From Pseudeuparius sepicola (taxonomy: Eukaryota > Arthropoda > Insecta > Coleoptera > Anthribidae), in NCBI GenBank assembly GCA_963920635.1, contig OY987307.1, forward strand, positions 3,968,001 through 4,032,000: a stretch of DNA of 64,000 bases, given 5' to 3'. Below, one piece after another: positions 42,401 to 53,830 of the stretch; within the stretch, counting starts at the first letter, position 1, and each line of letters begins with the position of its first letter. The notes beneath the pieces were generated by a model. It did not search any database and was not told where the DNA came from. It worked only from the letters and a program-made list of their open reading frames with translations. A program made the translations under genes and the position numbers.

Positions 42401-42760
42401 AAATACACTATACAATAACATAAAAATCGACTTGATAAATAAATATAAAGGTGGAGATCATGTACGTATTTCGAAACTACGAGGGGTTTTTGATAAAAAA
42501 TACATACCAAATTGGTCAACTGAAATTTTTAAATTAGTAAGGTGCAACTGACAAATCCTACAACATATCTGTTAAAGGACGCTACCGATCAGAACATTTC
42601 GGGAGGATTCTACAAGTATCAACTACAAAAAGTAAAGTATCCTGATGTGTATTGAGTTGAGAAAATTAAAAAAAAACATCCGGATAAAGTGTTTGTGAAA
42701 GATGAATGTTGCTTGAAAATTACTGGTAATTGGATTGATAAGACGAATGTTACTTGATAA
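42401..42760 (+). pseudogene. Integrase C-terminal region, copy 2
   Basis: Nearly the same DNA as 37185-37560: [30 protein letters not shown], then frame-shifted TNPTTYLLKDATDQNISG and a partial chromodomain lacking its middle. It follows directly on polymerase sequence, so two element copies were joined here or the element had a circular or tandem arrangement. Confidence 0.65.
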
Positions 42761-42854
42761 CATTTCATTATAAATATAACATCCAAACCGAAATAGGGTT
42801 TAGTACCAAACCGAAATTGGGTTTAATGTTGTATCTAGCAGAAGCAAAGCGCGA

Positions 42855-42958
42855 CAATGGTGAACCGAAATTTAATGCAAGAGGAACAAGTGCAACAACA
42901 AATAGCACTCGACAAGATGAAGAGGATGCCTATGTACAGACACGAATAACAAAAGGTA
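42855..42958 (+). pseudogene. MVNRNL-type gene, copy 2, left part
   Basis: ATG 42858 opens MVNRNLMQEEQVQQQIALDK, continuing to MPMYRHE and a stop. It is cut at 42957-42958 (TA) by the mariner element and resumes at 48873. Confidence 0.65.
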
Positions 42959-43997
42959 CAGTGTGACCCATTTGTTTTGGGGTCAGTCTGTAAAAAGTGT
43001 ATCAATCGTGCGATTTGGCTGATTTTTTTTTAAATTGTAGAGCTCGATGAACTGCACATTTTGAACAAAAATTGCCTGGTTCGCATAAAATCCAAAGCCT
43101 ACTATGACCGTTTTTATGAGCAAAATTTTAAGAAACCATATTAGCGTTTTTTTTTTGAAAAAATCTGTGTGCGCCAATGGATTGAGCACCCCTCGAAATG
43201 GGTATGTACAAAATTTCATCAAAATATTTCAAGTAATAACGATTTTGTAGAAAAATTAAAAATGCAGCCAAGGTACGTCTTTATTTTCAAAAATTCAAAG
43301 TTGGCCATGGAAAATAATTGAATTGTTTACTTTTATTAAGTGTCAAACTGTCTAAATTGAGTTCAGAAATTGTTTGTGCTCAATACAATTAATTATCATA
43401 ATTATGGAATATTTAAGCATAAGAGACAAAATAGAAATTGTTCGACTCGTGGGCGACAACGAGCGCTCGGCAGCAGAAGCTGCGGCCGAATTTAACAATA
43501 GACACCCAGGTAGATCAGTGAGTCGAAGTACTGTACAACGTATAAACAATATTTTTGATGAAACTGGATCGATTTCTAAAAATTTATTAAAAACTAGGCA
43601 AAATGGACGCCGTGGACTTGTTGAAAATAACAATCAAATTCTGCAATACTTTAGTGACAATCCTCGAAATAGTGTTCGAACGGCTAGTTTAGACCTTCAT
43701 ATACCCAGAGAGAGTATAAGGAGATGTTTGAGACAAAACAAAATAAAACCGTTTAAGCCAAAATTTTTGCACACCCTGGAACCAGGAGATGAGGAGAGAA
43801 GATTAGAATTTTGCTATTGGCTGCAAGGTGAATATCTCCATAATGGCAACTTTTTAAATGAAATTTTATTCACCGACGAAGCCACGTTTACTACAAATGG
43901 TGTAGTATCAGGGCCGTATTAGCTATGAAGCAGAAGAAGCAGTTGCTTCTAGCGCCAAATTTTAGGGGCGGCAAATTTTCAAATAAATATAAAAACA

Positions 43998-44100
43998 GGA
44001 GAGGCGCGCAGTAGCGCGCGCCCGGCGCCGCTCGGGACGGCCGACCGCCCGACCGGGCCGACCCGATGCGCGACGCGCGCCGCCGCGCCGGCGGCCAATA
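43998..44100 (+). promoter_or_regulatory. GC-rich 5' region of the hAT element
   Basis: About 100 bp of GC- and CpG-rich DNA (GCGCGCGCCCGGCGCCGCTC and similar) in an otherwise AT-rich locus, 280 bp upstream of the transposase ATG. A TATA-less promoter is likely; inference only. Confidence 0.35.
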
Positions 44101-44382
44101 ACAGTCGGTGACGTGTCTGATAGTCTGATCTTGTAAATAAAATCCGCCCCACTACTCGCTTTGTTACGTCGCGCGGTGCTGCGTGAGTGCGCCAGTATTC
44201 GGCTATTGATTTTGATTGGGATTTGGGATTGTCACTTATTTTCATCTTGACTCCTTGCTGTGTTGTTCTCTGCGCCTTTCTAAGCGGAACTACAGAAATA
44301 ACGAGGTATATGCTCATTTATTATTAAAAATTTATAATTATTAACAAATTTATGGATCTTTAGCATTGAAATTTTGACTAAA

Positions 44383-47300
44383 ATGAATGACGCTAAACGA
44401 AAAAAGTTAAGTGGCGCTCAATATGCCAAGTTAAGAACTGACAAACAAAGAAGAATAGAGAATCAGTTGAAAAAAAACCAAAAAATCGACTTATTTTTAA
44501 AGTCTAATATATCAAATAATGACGAACCACACCAAAGAAGTGAAAGTGAAATACCTGGTATCTCAGCTGCCTCGGTTTTAGCCGAGGAACCAACTACAAG
44601 TAGTTCCTCTACCTGTGAACAAGAACAAGTGGGTTCCGGTAAAGAAAAGTCTGTAGAAACCTCGGTAGAAACTGATAATGATGTCAATGACAATGACGTT
44701 AACGACGGCGAAAAAAATATAAATGCCAACAGTTTAATTACAAGTAGTGATCCAGCAAACTGGGAGGCAAGGGATAATAGAACAATCGAATATCTGTTAC
44801 AAAATGGAATAGAGCAACATATTCAAGAGGAATTTCCGGAAACAAAACGTGTTTATCCAGACACCGTCAGATTTTTAAAAAAACGGGCATTTTTTCGAAA
44901 AATGGCCAATGGTGAAGAAGTTTTACGAACATATTTAGTATATTCAGTATCCAAAAAGAACATATTTTGCGCACCCTGCAAATTACTGGGGGGGCGCAAT
45001 GCTTTTACATCAGGATTTTCAGACTGGCGCAATGTTTATAAAGCCCTACAACAGCACGAGAATTCGCCAGAACACAAAAAACATGAAATAGACCTACTGA
45101 ATCGAAGACGTATTGCAGGTATGTAATTTTTAGTATTTCCTTTTTTTGTTCCTTGTGTATTGTGTCGTATTTAGATTAGATTTAATTTATTCATTTTCAC
45201 GCAATTTTGGTAGGTACCTACCCTACTTGCATGTTCCCTACCCCTACCTACTTAATGTTTGATGGTACGGTGCGCCCCTCCAAGTACAAACCCCACCACA
45301 CGCCACTGCAAGCAGTTAAGCTTGGGCTCAAGGGTTGAGCCAGGATTGTACAACAGGGCCTTAGTTGCCTAAACTTTCCCATTTTATTTTTTCCCCTATT
45401 GTTATGGCACATGATCATTACTGAAGTATTTGAAATGACATCATTATCATCATACGCTTTTCTCCAATCAAACACAATGAATTTTGCATTGTTGCCTTTT
45501 GCCTTTTGTCTAATTTTTCTCTCAACGATATGAAATAGGTATATTATATAAAATGAAAGAATACGAAAAGTTTAATCTGTTGCTTTGATTCTCATTATAC
45601 ACTTTATTAATTCCACAAGAATTTCAACGTTAATTTTTGTTATATTGTCAACTAAATAAGAGTAGATAAAAAGATTTAAAATTAAAAATATTTTTAGGTA
45701 GAATAGATAGTAGCTTAAAGATTCAAACTGACAACGAAATTGAGTATTGGAAAAACGTATTAAAGAGAGTGGTTGCTGTTATCAAAAAACTAGGTTCTAG
45801 AGGACTACCATTTAGAGGCAGCGAAGAAATTTTTGGTTCTAATTTTAATGGAAATTTTATGATGTGTCTAGAACTCATCGCCGAATTTGACCCCTTTCTA
45901 GCAACTCATATTGCCCAACGTGGCAACCCTGGAAAGGGAAATACCTCTTATTTATCCTCGACAATCTGTAATGAGTTCATTACTTTAATGAAGGATCACC
46001 TATTAAAAACAATTTGTGATGAAATAAGAACTGCGAAATATTTTTCAATAATTGTGGACTCAACGCCAGATATTTCTCATGTGGACCAATTGTCTTTAAT
46101 AATCCGATATGTACGCCAAAAAGACACCGAAGAGAGTGTACCGGTAGAGAGATTTATAAGTTTTATTCCAAATGTTGGGCATAAATCCGAACAGTTGGCA
46201 AATGTAGTTTGCGAAAAACTAAAGGAGTTGGATATTGAGATTGGTAACTGCAGGGGCCAATCGTACGACAACGCTTCTAATATGTCGGGGCAATATAGTG
46301 GATTGCAAACTAGAATTAAGGCATTAAATCCTCTGGCAATTTACGTTCCGTGTGCTGCCCATTCACTTAATTTGGTAGGAACTAGTGCAGCTCAATCATG
46401 TTCAGATGCTAATAATTTTTTTTACACTGTCCAACACGTGTATACCTTCTTAAGTGGATCTACAAAAAGATGGGGCATACTTCAATCCCAAATAGAACGT
46501 ACCGAAAAGAGAGCTACAAAAACTGTGAAAAGCCTTTCCCAGACTAGATGGTCGGCTCGTTCTAAGGCTGTTAGTAGCATTAGGGAAAACTATGACGCTG
46601 TCAAATCTGCGTTGCACCAAATTAGTCAAGATGTAACAGAGAAACCTGCAATTAAAAATGAAGCTCAAGGTTTGGTAACGTGTTTGGAAAAACCAAAATT
46701 TGTATTTTTACTCGGGTTTTGGAATGATACCCTCGAAAGGTGTAATGCAGTCAGTCAAAAATTGCAGTCAGTGTCAATAAGTATTAGTTGTGTTATTGAT
46801 CTATATAGTTCTTTGATTGGATTTATCAATAAAAAACGAGAAGAATTTTTATTTTATGTAGAGGAAGCCAAGAGAATATCAAACAACCATGAAAATTTTA
46901 CTTTCAGTAACCTATCCTCTAGAATACATAAAAGAAAGAAACAGTTCGATGAAAATATTGAAAATGAGGCACAATTTGAGACTGAGGAATACAAATTTAA
47001 AGTAACTACATATTACGTCATTATCGACTTTTTTATCAGAACTAAAAAGACGGAAGGCTGCCTATGAAGATGTATTTGCAAGATTTTCCATATTTAGCGA
47101 TTTCACTAATACAACTCACGATGAATTTTATAAAAAAGCCGAAAATTTTCGGAGTTTTTATCAAGATGTAGAAAAGACTTTTGGTTCCGAATGCATACAT
47201 TTTGCAGAATACATTAAATTAAATTTTCCTAATAACACTTGCCAATCGGTTCAAGACATGTATAGCGTTATCAAAAAACAAAATTTGTCGGGAGTCTTTC

Positions 47301-47542
47301 CAAATATAGAAATAGCCCAAAGGATATATTTATGCATGGCTATGACGAATTGTACCTCTGAACGATCGTTTTCGACGTTGAAAAGAATAAAAAATTTTTT
47401 GAGATCTTCTCAGTCCCAAGAGCATACCTGCGCATTTGGATTATTTGCAATAGAGGCAGATTTGCTCAAAAATATTAGTTTTGACGAATTGGTTAGTCAA
47501 TTTGCAAATTCAAAAGTAAGACGAAAGGCTGTGGCATTGTGA
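44383..47542 (+). pseudogene. hAT transposase (ZMYM1/DUF4371-like), nearly intact
   Basis: Exon 1 is 44383-45118 (MNDAKRKKLSGAQYAKLRTD; a Ser/Glu-rich linker; a TTF-type zinc finger, VYSVSKKNIFCAPCKLLG with SDWRNVYKALQQHENSPEHK). The intron 45119-45697 is GT-AG, phase 1. Exon 2 carries catalytic Asp in IIVDSTPDISHVDQL, Asp in GQSYDNASNMSG, an Arg-Trp motif (QTRWSARSKA) and the dimerisation domain (CTSERSFSTLKRIKNFL) holding the Glu. A T-run indel near 47040 shifts the frame: the first frame ends at 47067, the second continues to TGA 47542. One repair-sized lesion in about 850 codons implies recent activity. Confidence 0.88.
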
Positions 47543-47890
47543 TAACACTGATAACGTATTTCTTTTATTTATATAATATGTTATAGGTATTGATAGTTCA
47601 TTTTAATTTTATTATTTATGTTTATTTTATTTTATAGTCACTTTTGTTTTCACTAGTCGGTTCCTTATTGCAAAATAAGGCGATTGAATTTTACGTTTTT
47701 TTTTCTTTTTAATGCATTTAAGTTTTGTTGTTTTTTTATGAATAAAGATTTTTTTTATACAAGTTTTTATATCCACATTCACACTTCGTCTCACAAGAAA
47801 AGTATGTTTTTAAAAACTCAGACATTGAAGGGGTGAGGGGCGGCAAAATTTGCTCTGCTTCTAGCGGCAAGTCTCTTTAATCCGGCTCTG
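47543..47890. other. hAT 3' untranslated and terminal region
   Basis: AT-rich; AATAAAG at about 47742 may serve as poly(A) signal. Ends in the hAT terminal repeat. No gene. Confidence 0.4.
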
Positions 47891-48872
47891 TGTAGTATCA
47901 AGTCAAAACTGCCGTCACTGGTCAGCTGAAAATCCAGAGTTTATAATAAATGCAAGGAGACAATATTCACAAAAAATTAACGTTTGGTGTGGAATACTAC
48001 GCGACAGAATAATTGGCCCATTTTTCTTTGAAGGGAATTTGAATGCGGCTGGCTTCTTGAATTTTCTAGAAATTGAATTTAGAAATGCTTTAGATGAGTT
48101 ACCATTAAGATACCGTTTAAATTTAAAGTTACAGTTAGATGGCAGTCCTATTCATAATGCTCGTTTAATCAGAAACTGGCTAGATAATAATTTTGAAAAC
48201 TGTTGGATAGGGCGAAATAGTCCTTTCTGTGAGTGGCCACCGAGATCTCCGGACTTAACTCCTTTAGATTTTTTTCTTTGGGGTACACTTAAGCAAAATG
48301 TTTATAAGTCAAGACCCCATAATTTACAAGAACTGCAAGCTAGGATAAACCGTAGTTGTGAGGAAATTACTCCACAGCAAATACGAAATGTAATTTTGAA
48401 TGTACAAATGCATTGTAGAAAATGGAGGCTTGGTAGAAGTTACAAAAATTTTATAATTTTAATTGTTTTTATGTTTTGTGTTTATAAGCATAAGGTTGTA
48501 TTATTACAATTCAATTATTTTCCATGGCCAACTTTGAATTTTTGAAAATAAAGACGTACCTTGGCTGCATTTTTAATTTTTCTACAAAATCGTTATTACT
48601 TGAAATATTTTGATGAAATTTTGTACATACCCATTTCGAGGGGTGCTCAATCCATTGGCGCACACAGATTTTTTTAAAAAAAACGCTAATATGGTTTCTT
48701 AAAATTTTGCTCATAAAAACGGTCATAGTAGGCTTTGGATTTTATGCGAACCAGGCAATTTTTGTTCAAAATGTGCAGTTCATCGAGCTCTACAATTTAA
48801 AAAAAAAATCAGCCAAATCGCACGATTGATACACTTTTTACAGACTGACCCCAAAACAAATGGGTCACACTG

Positions 48873-49033
48873 TATATGAAGTGTGTAGGCAGCCAACACA
48901 GTTGTCATCGAACGATTTACGAAGAGTAGTAAACTCATCTAAATTTATCAGCGAACAAGGGAAAAAATGTTTTGCCAGAAGATTCAATGTTCCAAGAAAT
49001 CCATCGCATTCCCCTAATAGGCCAACCCAATAG
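48873..49033 (+). pseudogene. MVNRNL-type gene, copy 2, right part
   Basis: Continues the gene cut at 42958: YEVCRQPTQLSSNDLRRVV, then SKFISEQGKKCFARRFNVP and a stop at 49033. TA at 48873-48874 is the duplicated target. Immediately after lies an LTR-like repeat. Confidence 0.65.
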
Positions 49034-49044
49034 TTTTAACACCT

Positions 49045-49850
49045 TGTAACAGGTGACTTCTTGCAAGGTTGTTTTGACGCTAAATCATCCCATTTATTCT
49101 TTCTAGTTTCTTTCCAAATCACATGGGGGTCCAAAATTAAACTTTTTAAGGTTAACCTTTGACTTTCGCCGCGTGATTTCGTTGTGCAAACTCGCGAAGA
49201 TCGTATGATCAATTTCGTCGGTTTTTTAAAATTGCAAGTTAAGTTTTTTCTATAAAAAAATTAAGAAACTCTCGTTTCGGGGTTAATCTCCAAGTGCCTC
49301 CTCTCAGCTCAGTTTTAGTGTCAGCGTCGTCAAAACATACCACACCAAGTCACCCCTTTCCCCGTCAGTGTCAGCTTCAGCGGAATAAACAGAGTTCCTT
49401 TTATTTCAGAACGCACCTTTCTGGTGACGTTACTTAAGTTTTTACTTTATTTAAAGAAGTATTAAGTTTCCGCTTAAGTGCTAAAAGAGTTAAACTATTC
49501 GCAGAACCCTTTGTTGTTGTTATTTTGTTTCTGTTCTACATTTTACTTTATGACCGTATTTCATTGTTATGACTGGACTTTTGTATTCACATGCTCACTT
49601 TACCTATTTTTAATATAAATATTTTTTATACAGTACCGTGTGTCTAATTACTATAAAAGTGGGGTGCAAGTAAAGTAGTTATAGCTGGGGTCACAGGCGA
49701 ATCCTCGTATGCCCTTAACAAGTAAAAATTAACTGAGCTCCAAATAGCCAATTATCTAGTTTTGATTTCCTTATTCCAATAAGGTGGTGACAGCGTGCCA
49801 ACATCAGAATGTTAGTTTTTTTGTTTTTCGTGAGAAAAGACAAACTTTCA
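49045..49850 (+). mobile_element. LTR-like repeat, copy 2
   Basis: Starts TGTAACAGGTGACTTC and is collinear with 7384-8335 with a roughly 150-bp deletion: same GCGAAGATCGTA block, CTATAAAA TATA box, AGTTTTAGTGTCAGCGTCGT and GGTGGTGACAGCGTGCCAA. It diverges after GTTAGTTTTTTTG near 49840. Right of it MSQRRKVMLYLNHMKQEG opens at about 49852, possibly the start of a gag-like frame, stopping after 25 codons. Confidence 0.55.
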
Positions 49851-50039
49851 AAATGTCACAACGAAGAAAGGTTATGCTCTATCTTAATCATATGAAACAA
49901 GAGGGGCAGCAGCAGAATAACCGTGGTTGAAACCAGGCGTATTCACGCAATAAAAGGAAAGGGCATTCGGGGCCGTCTTTTTTACGATGACCACTAATAA
50001 CCAAAGGCACAACCGCGATAATTACTGGTCAATCGCGTG

Positions 50040-50840
50040 AAATCGGTCATGAATTGCATCAAAATGACATTTTAAATTCCCTTTCCGAGTTGAGGTAAAC
50101 CAGCAGTTTGTACAGCTGTATTTGGGAACATTTGACTAATCAGCATGGATTCTTGCAATATGACGATTTAAGTTGAGGTATACAAGCACTTTGTGCAACT
50201 GTACAATTTATCAGCATGGATTGCATCAAAATGACGTTTTAGATTCCCTTTCTCGATTGAAGTAAACGAGCATTTTGTACAGGTATATTTGCGAGCACGC
50301 GACTTATCGTGGATTCCATCAAAATGACGTTTTAAATTCCCTTTCCAAGTTGAGCTATAGTAGCACTTTGTACAGCTGTATTTGGAAGCAAACGACTCAT
50401 CAGCATGGATTGCATCAAAATGACATCTTAAACTCACTTTCTGAGTGGAGGTATAGAAGCACTTTGTACAGGTATATTTGCAAGCATGCGATTTATCATG
50501 GTTGTGGTAAATGAGCACTTGGTACAGGTATATTTGTGAGCTGGCGACTTATCATGGATTTCATCAAAATGACGTTCTAAACTTCCTTTCCAGGTTGAGG
50601 TAAATGAGCACTTTGTACAACTGTGCTTGGGAACACACGACTTATCCGCATGGAGTATATTAAAATGATTATTTGCACTGTTTCCGCCTTGAGGTAAATG
50701 AGCCGCTTTGTGTAGTTATACCTGGGAGCATGCGACTTATCAGCATGGATTGCATCAAAATGATGTTTTAAATTACATTTCTGAGTTGAGGTAAACGAGC
50801 ACTTCGTACAACTGTGCTTAGGATTGCCACGCAATTTTCT
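50040..50840 (-). pseudogene. C2H2 zinc-finger array pseudogene
   Basis: Minus strand shows repeated units of the type YTCTKCFYTSTQKVSLRCHF with a DAIH link: C-x2-C-x12-H-x3-5-H fingers separated by HADK-type linkers. Four to five well-formed fingers lie between 50168 and 50518 and one at 50755-50820; others are degraded. Frameshifts and a gap near 50520-50740 disrupt it. The C-x2-C and Y/S-x-x-T-x-K-x-N-L-K-x-H pattern with IHADK linkers is typical of expanded insect finger families. This may be a host-gene fragment captured among elements. Confidence 0.6.
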
Positions 50841-51154
50841 GGTTAAAAACTAACATTTATAAGTCCAACTTACCGACCACCTATACCTGCTATCAGCAGG
50901 GACTGCGATTTATTAAGAAATTGCGATGGCAAAAACCTCGCTAGCTCAGCTTGAGTCCGGAAGGCGCCACTGGCAACGATTCGCAGGCTAGCCAGAAGCC
51001 TCCTGATGGCGTGGAATCCGCTACATAATATGTCAGTCCATATCTGAGACAATCATTTTACTTTGTATATTGGGTACGCGAGAGGAAAAACTGATAACCT
51101 TAATTGGTTTAGTATTTACCTGTAGCAGAGTAGCAGCAGAAGCAGAGCATGACA
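50841..51154. other. Spacer, no gene recognised
   Basis: Contains moderately GC-rich DNA (CCTCGCTAGCTCAGCTTGAG, 50935 on) of uncertain origin, then Polinton-like sequence from about 51120 (TAGCAGCAGAAGCAGAGC). No gene. Confidence 0.3.
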
Positions 51155-51423
51155 ATGGTAAACCGAAATTTGTTGGAAGAGGAACAAGTACGACAACAAC
51201 GAGCACTAGACAAAATGAAAAGGATGTCCATGTACAAATACGAGTTACAAAAGGTATTGAAGTGTGTAGACAGCCTACTCAGTTGTCATCAAACGATTTG
51301 AGAAGAGTAGTAATTCATCTAAATTTATTAGTGAACAAGGAAAAACAGTTTTGCCAGAAGATTTAATCTTCCGAACAATCCATCGCATTCCCCTACGAGG
51401 TCATCTGAGTCATTACCGGATTA
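51155..51423 (+). pseudogene. MVNRNL-type gene, copy 3
   Basis: MVNRNLLEEEQVRQQRALDK from ATG 51155; a small deletion after ELQKV shifts the frame, and the rest (SSNDLRRVV, LSRFNLP-like) follows in another frame to TAA 51421-51423. Same DNA context as copy 1, with the MFIIDVQ-type gene following. Confidence 0.6.
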
Positions 51424-51492
51424 ACAACAGATAATTTTGAAAGTTTTTCATTAGTTTGAATTAAGCTGCCGACAAGTGTGCACACACAATCA

Positions 51493-51965
51493 TTATGTTC
51501 ATTATTGACGTCCAAGGATTCCAGTATGGAGATGAACACAATTTTTTGTGTAAAGAAATTTTGAAAATAAATATGGGAACTGCTGTACACAAGTTTGTAA
51601 TCTTACCGCTAGATTTGATTCAATTCTAACCAAAGATACAGTGTCACATGGAGTGGTTACAAGAAATTTGCACGGTTTGGGTTTTAACAGTTATAGTGAA
51701 GACTTTTTGTATTACGAAAACATTAGCGATTTTATCAAGGAACAAGTAAAAGAAGAGAAAGTTGTAGTTAAAGAAAAGATGGTTGGAAATTTTTTTACCA
51801 AACAACCAAATCACTCATTTACTCGACGATGGGTGTCCAGCACTAGAGAATTTGAAGCTCGCATTTAAGTCGTACCACTGTTTACAACACGTAAATAATG
51901 CTTTAAATTGCACTTTGGAAAATGTATACTACTTGTATTATTGGACTATTTATTGTAAAAAATAG
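51493..51965 (+). pseudogene. Conserved Polinton-like protein (MFIIDVQ type), copy 2
   Basis: ATG 51493 reads MFIIDVQGFQYGDEHNFLCK in one frame through LPLDLIQF, then a nonsense codon at 51627. Later parts (TRNLHGLGFNSYSEDFLYYE; then PNNQITHLLDDGCPALENLK and HVNNALNCTLENVYYL) are in other frames. The C-terminus is longer than in copy 1. Confidence 0.6.
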
Positions 51966-52105
51966 GTTATAAAATAAATAGATAAATCTAAAAAAAGTGT
52001 TTTGTTCTCTCAAATTTGACTATATCCATCATTAAGTGTCCCACCGAGTTGTTGTTGGTTTCAACGACGACGACGACATTTCACTATCCTTAAAAAAATA
52101 CTTAC

Positions 52106-52200
52106 TGAAACAACTGTTTCATAACGACCATCAAATGTTTTATAGGACAATTCACTTTGTCGTTGGTAAATACTACAATCGTACATGGAACGGTAGCCAT
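52106..52200 (-). pseudogene. First exon of the YGVKEL-type gene, second copy
   Basis: Minus-strand ATG at 52200 encodes MATVPCTIVVFTNDKVNCPI and ends at a GTAAGT donor near 52105, exactly as at 39295-39204. Exon 2 is absent here. Confidence 0.55.
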
Positions 52201-52319
52201 TGTTGAATCGTTGAACAAGCAAATTTAAAATTAATTGTCATCCCGTCGCTATAGGGTCACCACTATCAAGGTTGAATGCATTAGCTTATTATTCAAGTAA
52301 ATGCTGTAAAAAGTAAATT

Positions 52320-52443
52320 TTATGTGGTGTATTTATCAAACCTCAAACTGGTGAAACTTCTATTAAACAATTTTCAACACAAAATGCAATCATTGACAAT
52401 AATACTAATTTAAAAGACTGGTACAAATCTTATGTTTCGCATC
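52320..52443 (+). pseudogene. pPolB N-terminal fragment
   Basis: Nearly identical to 40360-40480: GVFIKPQTGETSIKQFSTQN, then DNNTNLKDWYKSYVSH. Truncated at 52443 by an inverted-repeat element. Confidence 0.6.
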
Positions 52444-52444
52444 T

Positions 52445-53262
52445 ACAGTGCCCGCCAAAAAGTCTGCACCATATGGGAAAAATTTTTAATAAATAACTTA
52501 CAGAAAATTTGTTTGCGGCATCAGGTTTTGCTTACTCTAGAACCCAAATTGACATAATCAAATGTTGTGACGTATCTGTCAAATTTGACATTAATGAAAA
52601 AAATGTCCGAAAAATGGGCTTATTTAACCGAATTTCGAAAAAAGGCATAAGAAAAATATGTTTCTTTCGCAATTTTATACCCCTGTGCAAAATTTCAAGA
52701 GCCAACTACGATTTCCATATTTTGCCCTTTGTTGCCCTTTTCCGTATTTGTTAATCCATAAAAGTCCATCCTATGTAATTTAAAACACTTATTGACTGAA
52801 TACATACTGCACAATACTTAGTTTACGGTCTAAATATACTTTTCTTTTTTTGCAAAAAAAAATAAAATGAGGGCTTGTTGAAGAAGCACGCTTGGTGCAA
52901 AACTGATCTCATTTTTACAGATAAACACATAAATTCGATTTACAAACTTCTTTCTATAGTAAATGGTTGTAAAAACACACAAATATTTCTGTCATGCTGA
53001 TCTGATCAGAAGTATCTAGAAAATTTAAAATATCGTGTCCAATAATATTCAACAAAGGGCAAAATATGAAAATCGTAGTAGGCTCTTGAAATTTTGCACA
53101 GGGGTATAAAATTGCGAAAGAAACATTTTTCTTATGACATTTTTCGAAATTCGGTTAAATAAGCCCATTTTTCGGACATTTTTTTCATTAATGTTAAATT
53201 TGACATATAAAACAAACTACGTCACAAAATTTGATTATGTCAATTTTGGTTATATACCTTTT
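52445..53262. mobile_element. Long-armed MITE (Tc1-like ends)
   Basis: Starts TACAGTGCCCGCCAAAAAGT after TA. Arms at about 52535-52740 and 53055-53262 are near-perfect inverse copies (AATTTCAAGAGCCAACTACG against CGTAGTAGGCTCTTGAAATT). The outer 90 bp of the left end has no right partner, so the right end is truncated. The centre has no gene. Adjacent MITE-derived short frames are spurious. Confidence 0.65.
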
Positions 53263-53830
53263 CAACTTCAAATTTTCAACTTTATATTAACTATAGTTTA
53301 TGTAAAATTGATAAGAAGTTTTCAGTTTAGGTTGATTTCAAACTTTTCTCTACCCTTGTTAAGTTGTTATATTAAATAAAAGGCTTTTTTTATTGACTTA
53401 TTGGGAAACTCCTTGGGAAATGTTCATTTGCAATTGCCCTTAATGGCTAAAATAAAAAATATATCCGGCGTCTGTATTTTTTTTTGAAAATATAAATGTT
53501 CTAGATCTGGTCCAGATACCCCAAACTAGATACCTTCATGTTACAGATAAAATATACCTATATGGTCCAGTTGCCCCATTTATGTGGGGTAACTGGACCC
53601 ACAGACGAACAAAAAAATTTATATAAAAACATGCTATTTCTTATTTTAGAATTGAACTTTATATATTGTAAGCAGTTTAAACAAACCTTCCTTCAGATAC
53701 TCCCGTGGTCAAAAACTCATTTATTTTAAGCTTGATTCTTTTCTGCAAGTACAAACGTCTTAAACGAATAATCCTGTTGTAAAATCATGACCCAGTTACC
53801 CCACCCAACCTTACAGACTTAAACCGACGT
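53263..53830. repeat. GGTCCAGTTGCCCC-type repeats
   Basis: GGTCCAGTTGCCCC at 53564-53577 faces GGGGTAACTGGACC at 53586-53599, a near-perfect 14-bp-arm palindrome; related copies lie at 53510 (GGTCCAGATACCCC) and near 53790 (CCCAGTTACCCC). Layout mirrors the GGGGCACATTCAACC array at 2.7-3.1 kb, so this could be the end of another pogo-like element. No transposase recognised nearby. Confidence 0.4.

Larger units (their letters stand above)
43909..47890 (+). mobile_element. hAT element with 8-bp target duplication
   Basis: Terminal inverted repeats CAGGGCCGTATTA and, inverted at the right end, CAGAGCCGGATTA. Exact target duplication TGTAGTAT at 43901-43908 and 47891-47898, the hAT hallmark. Length 3982 bp with one two-exon transposase. 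A CpG-rich block lies at 43998-44100. Confidence 0.95.
43404..48470 (+). pseudogene. Mariner-type (DD42D) transposase split by hAT
   Basis: ATG 43404 begins MEYLSIRDKIEIVRLVGDNE, with a helix-turn-helix (RSVSRSTVQRINNIF; SLDLHIPRESIRRCLRQ) and first catalytic Asp in LFTDEATF. The hAT enters at 43909 in the codons after TTNGVV. On the far side (from 47899) coding continues to INVWCGILRDRIIGPFFFEG, second Asp in QLDGSPIH and third Asp in SPDLTPLDFFLWG, 42 residues apart. Apart from the hAT there is no obvious lesion, so it was probably intact when hit. A hydrophobic read-through tail ends at 48545. Confidence 0.85.
42959..48872 (+). mobile_element. Mariner-type element with about 360-bp inverted repeats, carrying a nested hAT
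   Basis: The ends read CAGTGTGACCCATTTGTTTT and its inverse; repeats span 42959-43321 and 48512-48872 with few mismatches. TA flanks both ends (42957-42958, 48873-48874). It interrupts the second MVNRNL-type gene. Without the nested hAT (43909-47890) and one copy of its 8-bp duplication it would be about 1.92 kb. Confidence 0.9.

Noticed and set aside
44463..44729. Minus-strand 88-codon frame opposite the hAT transposase
   Set aside because: It is the complement of a Ser/Glu-rich coding linker and has no independent support.
52509..53379. Two ORFs within the long-armed MITE
   Set aside because: They lie in the inverted arms and centre of a non-coding element and resemble no protein.
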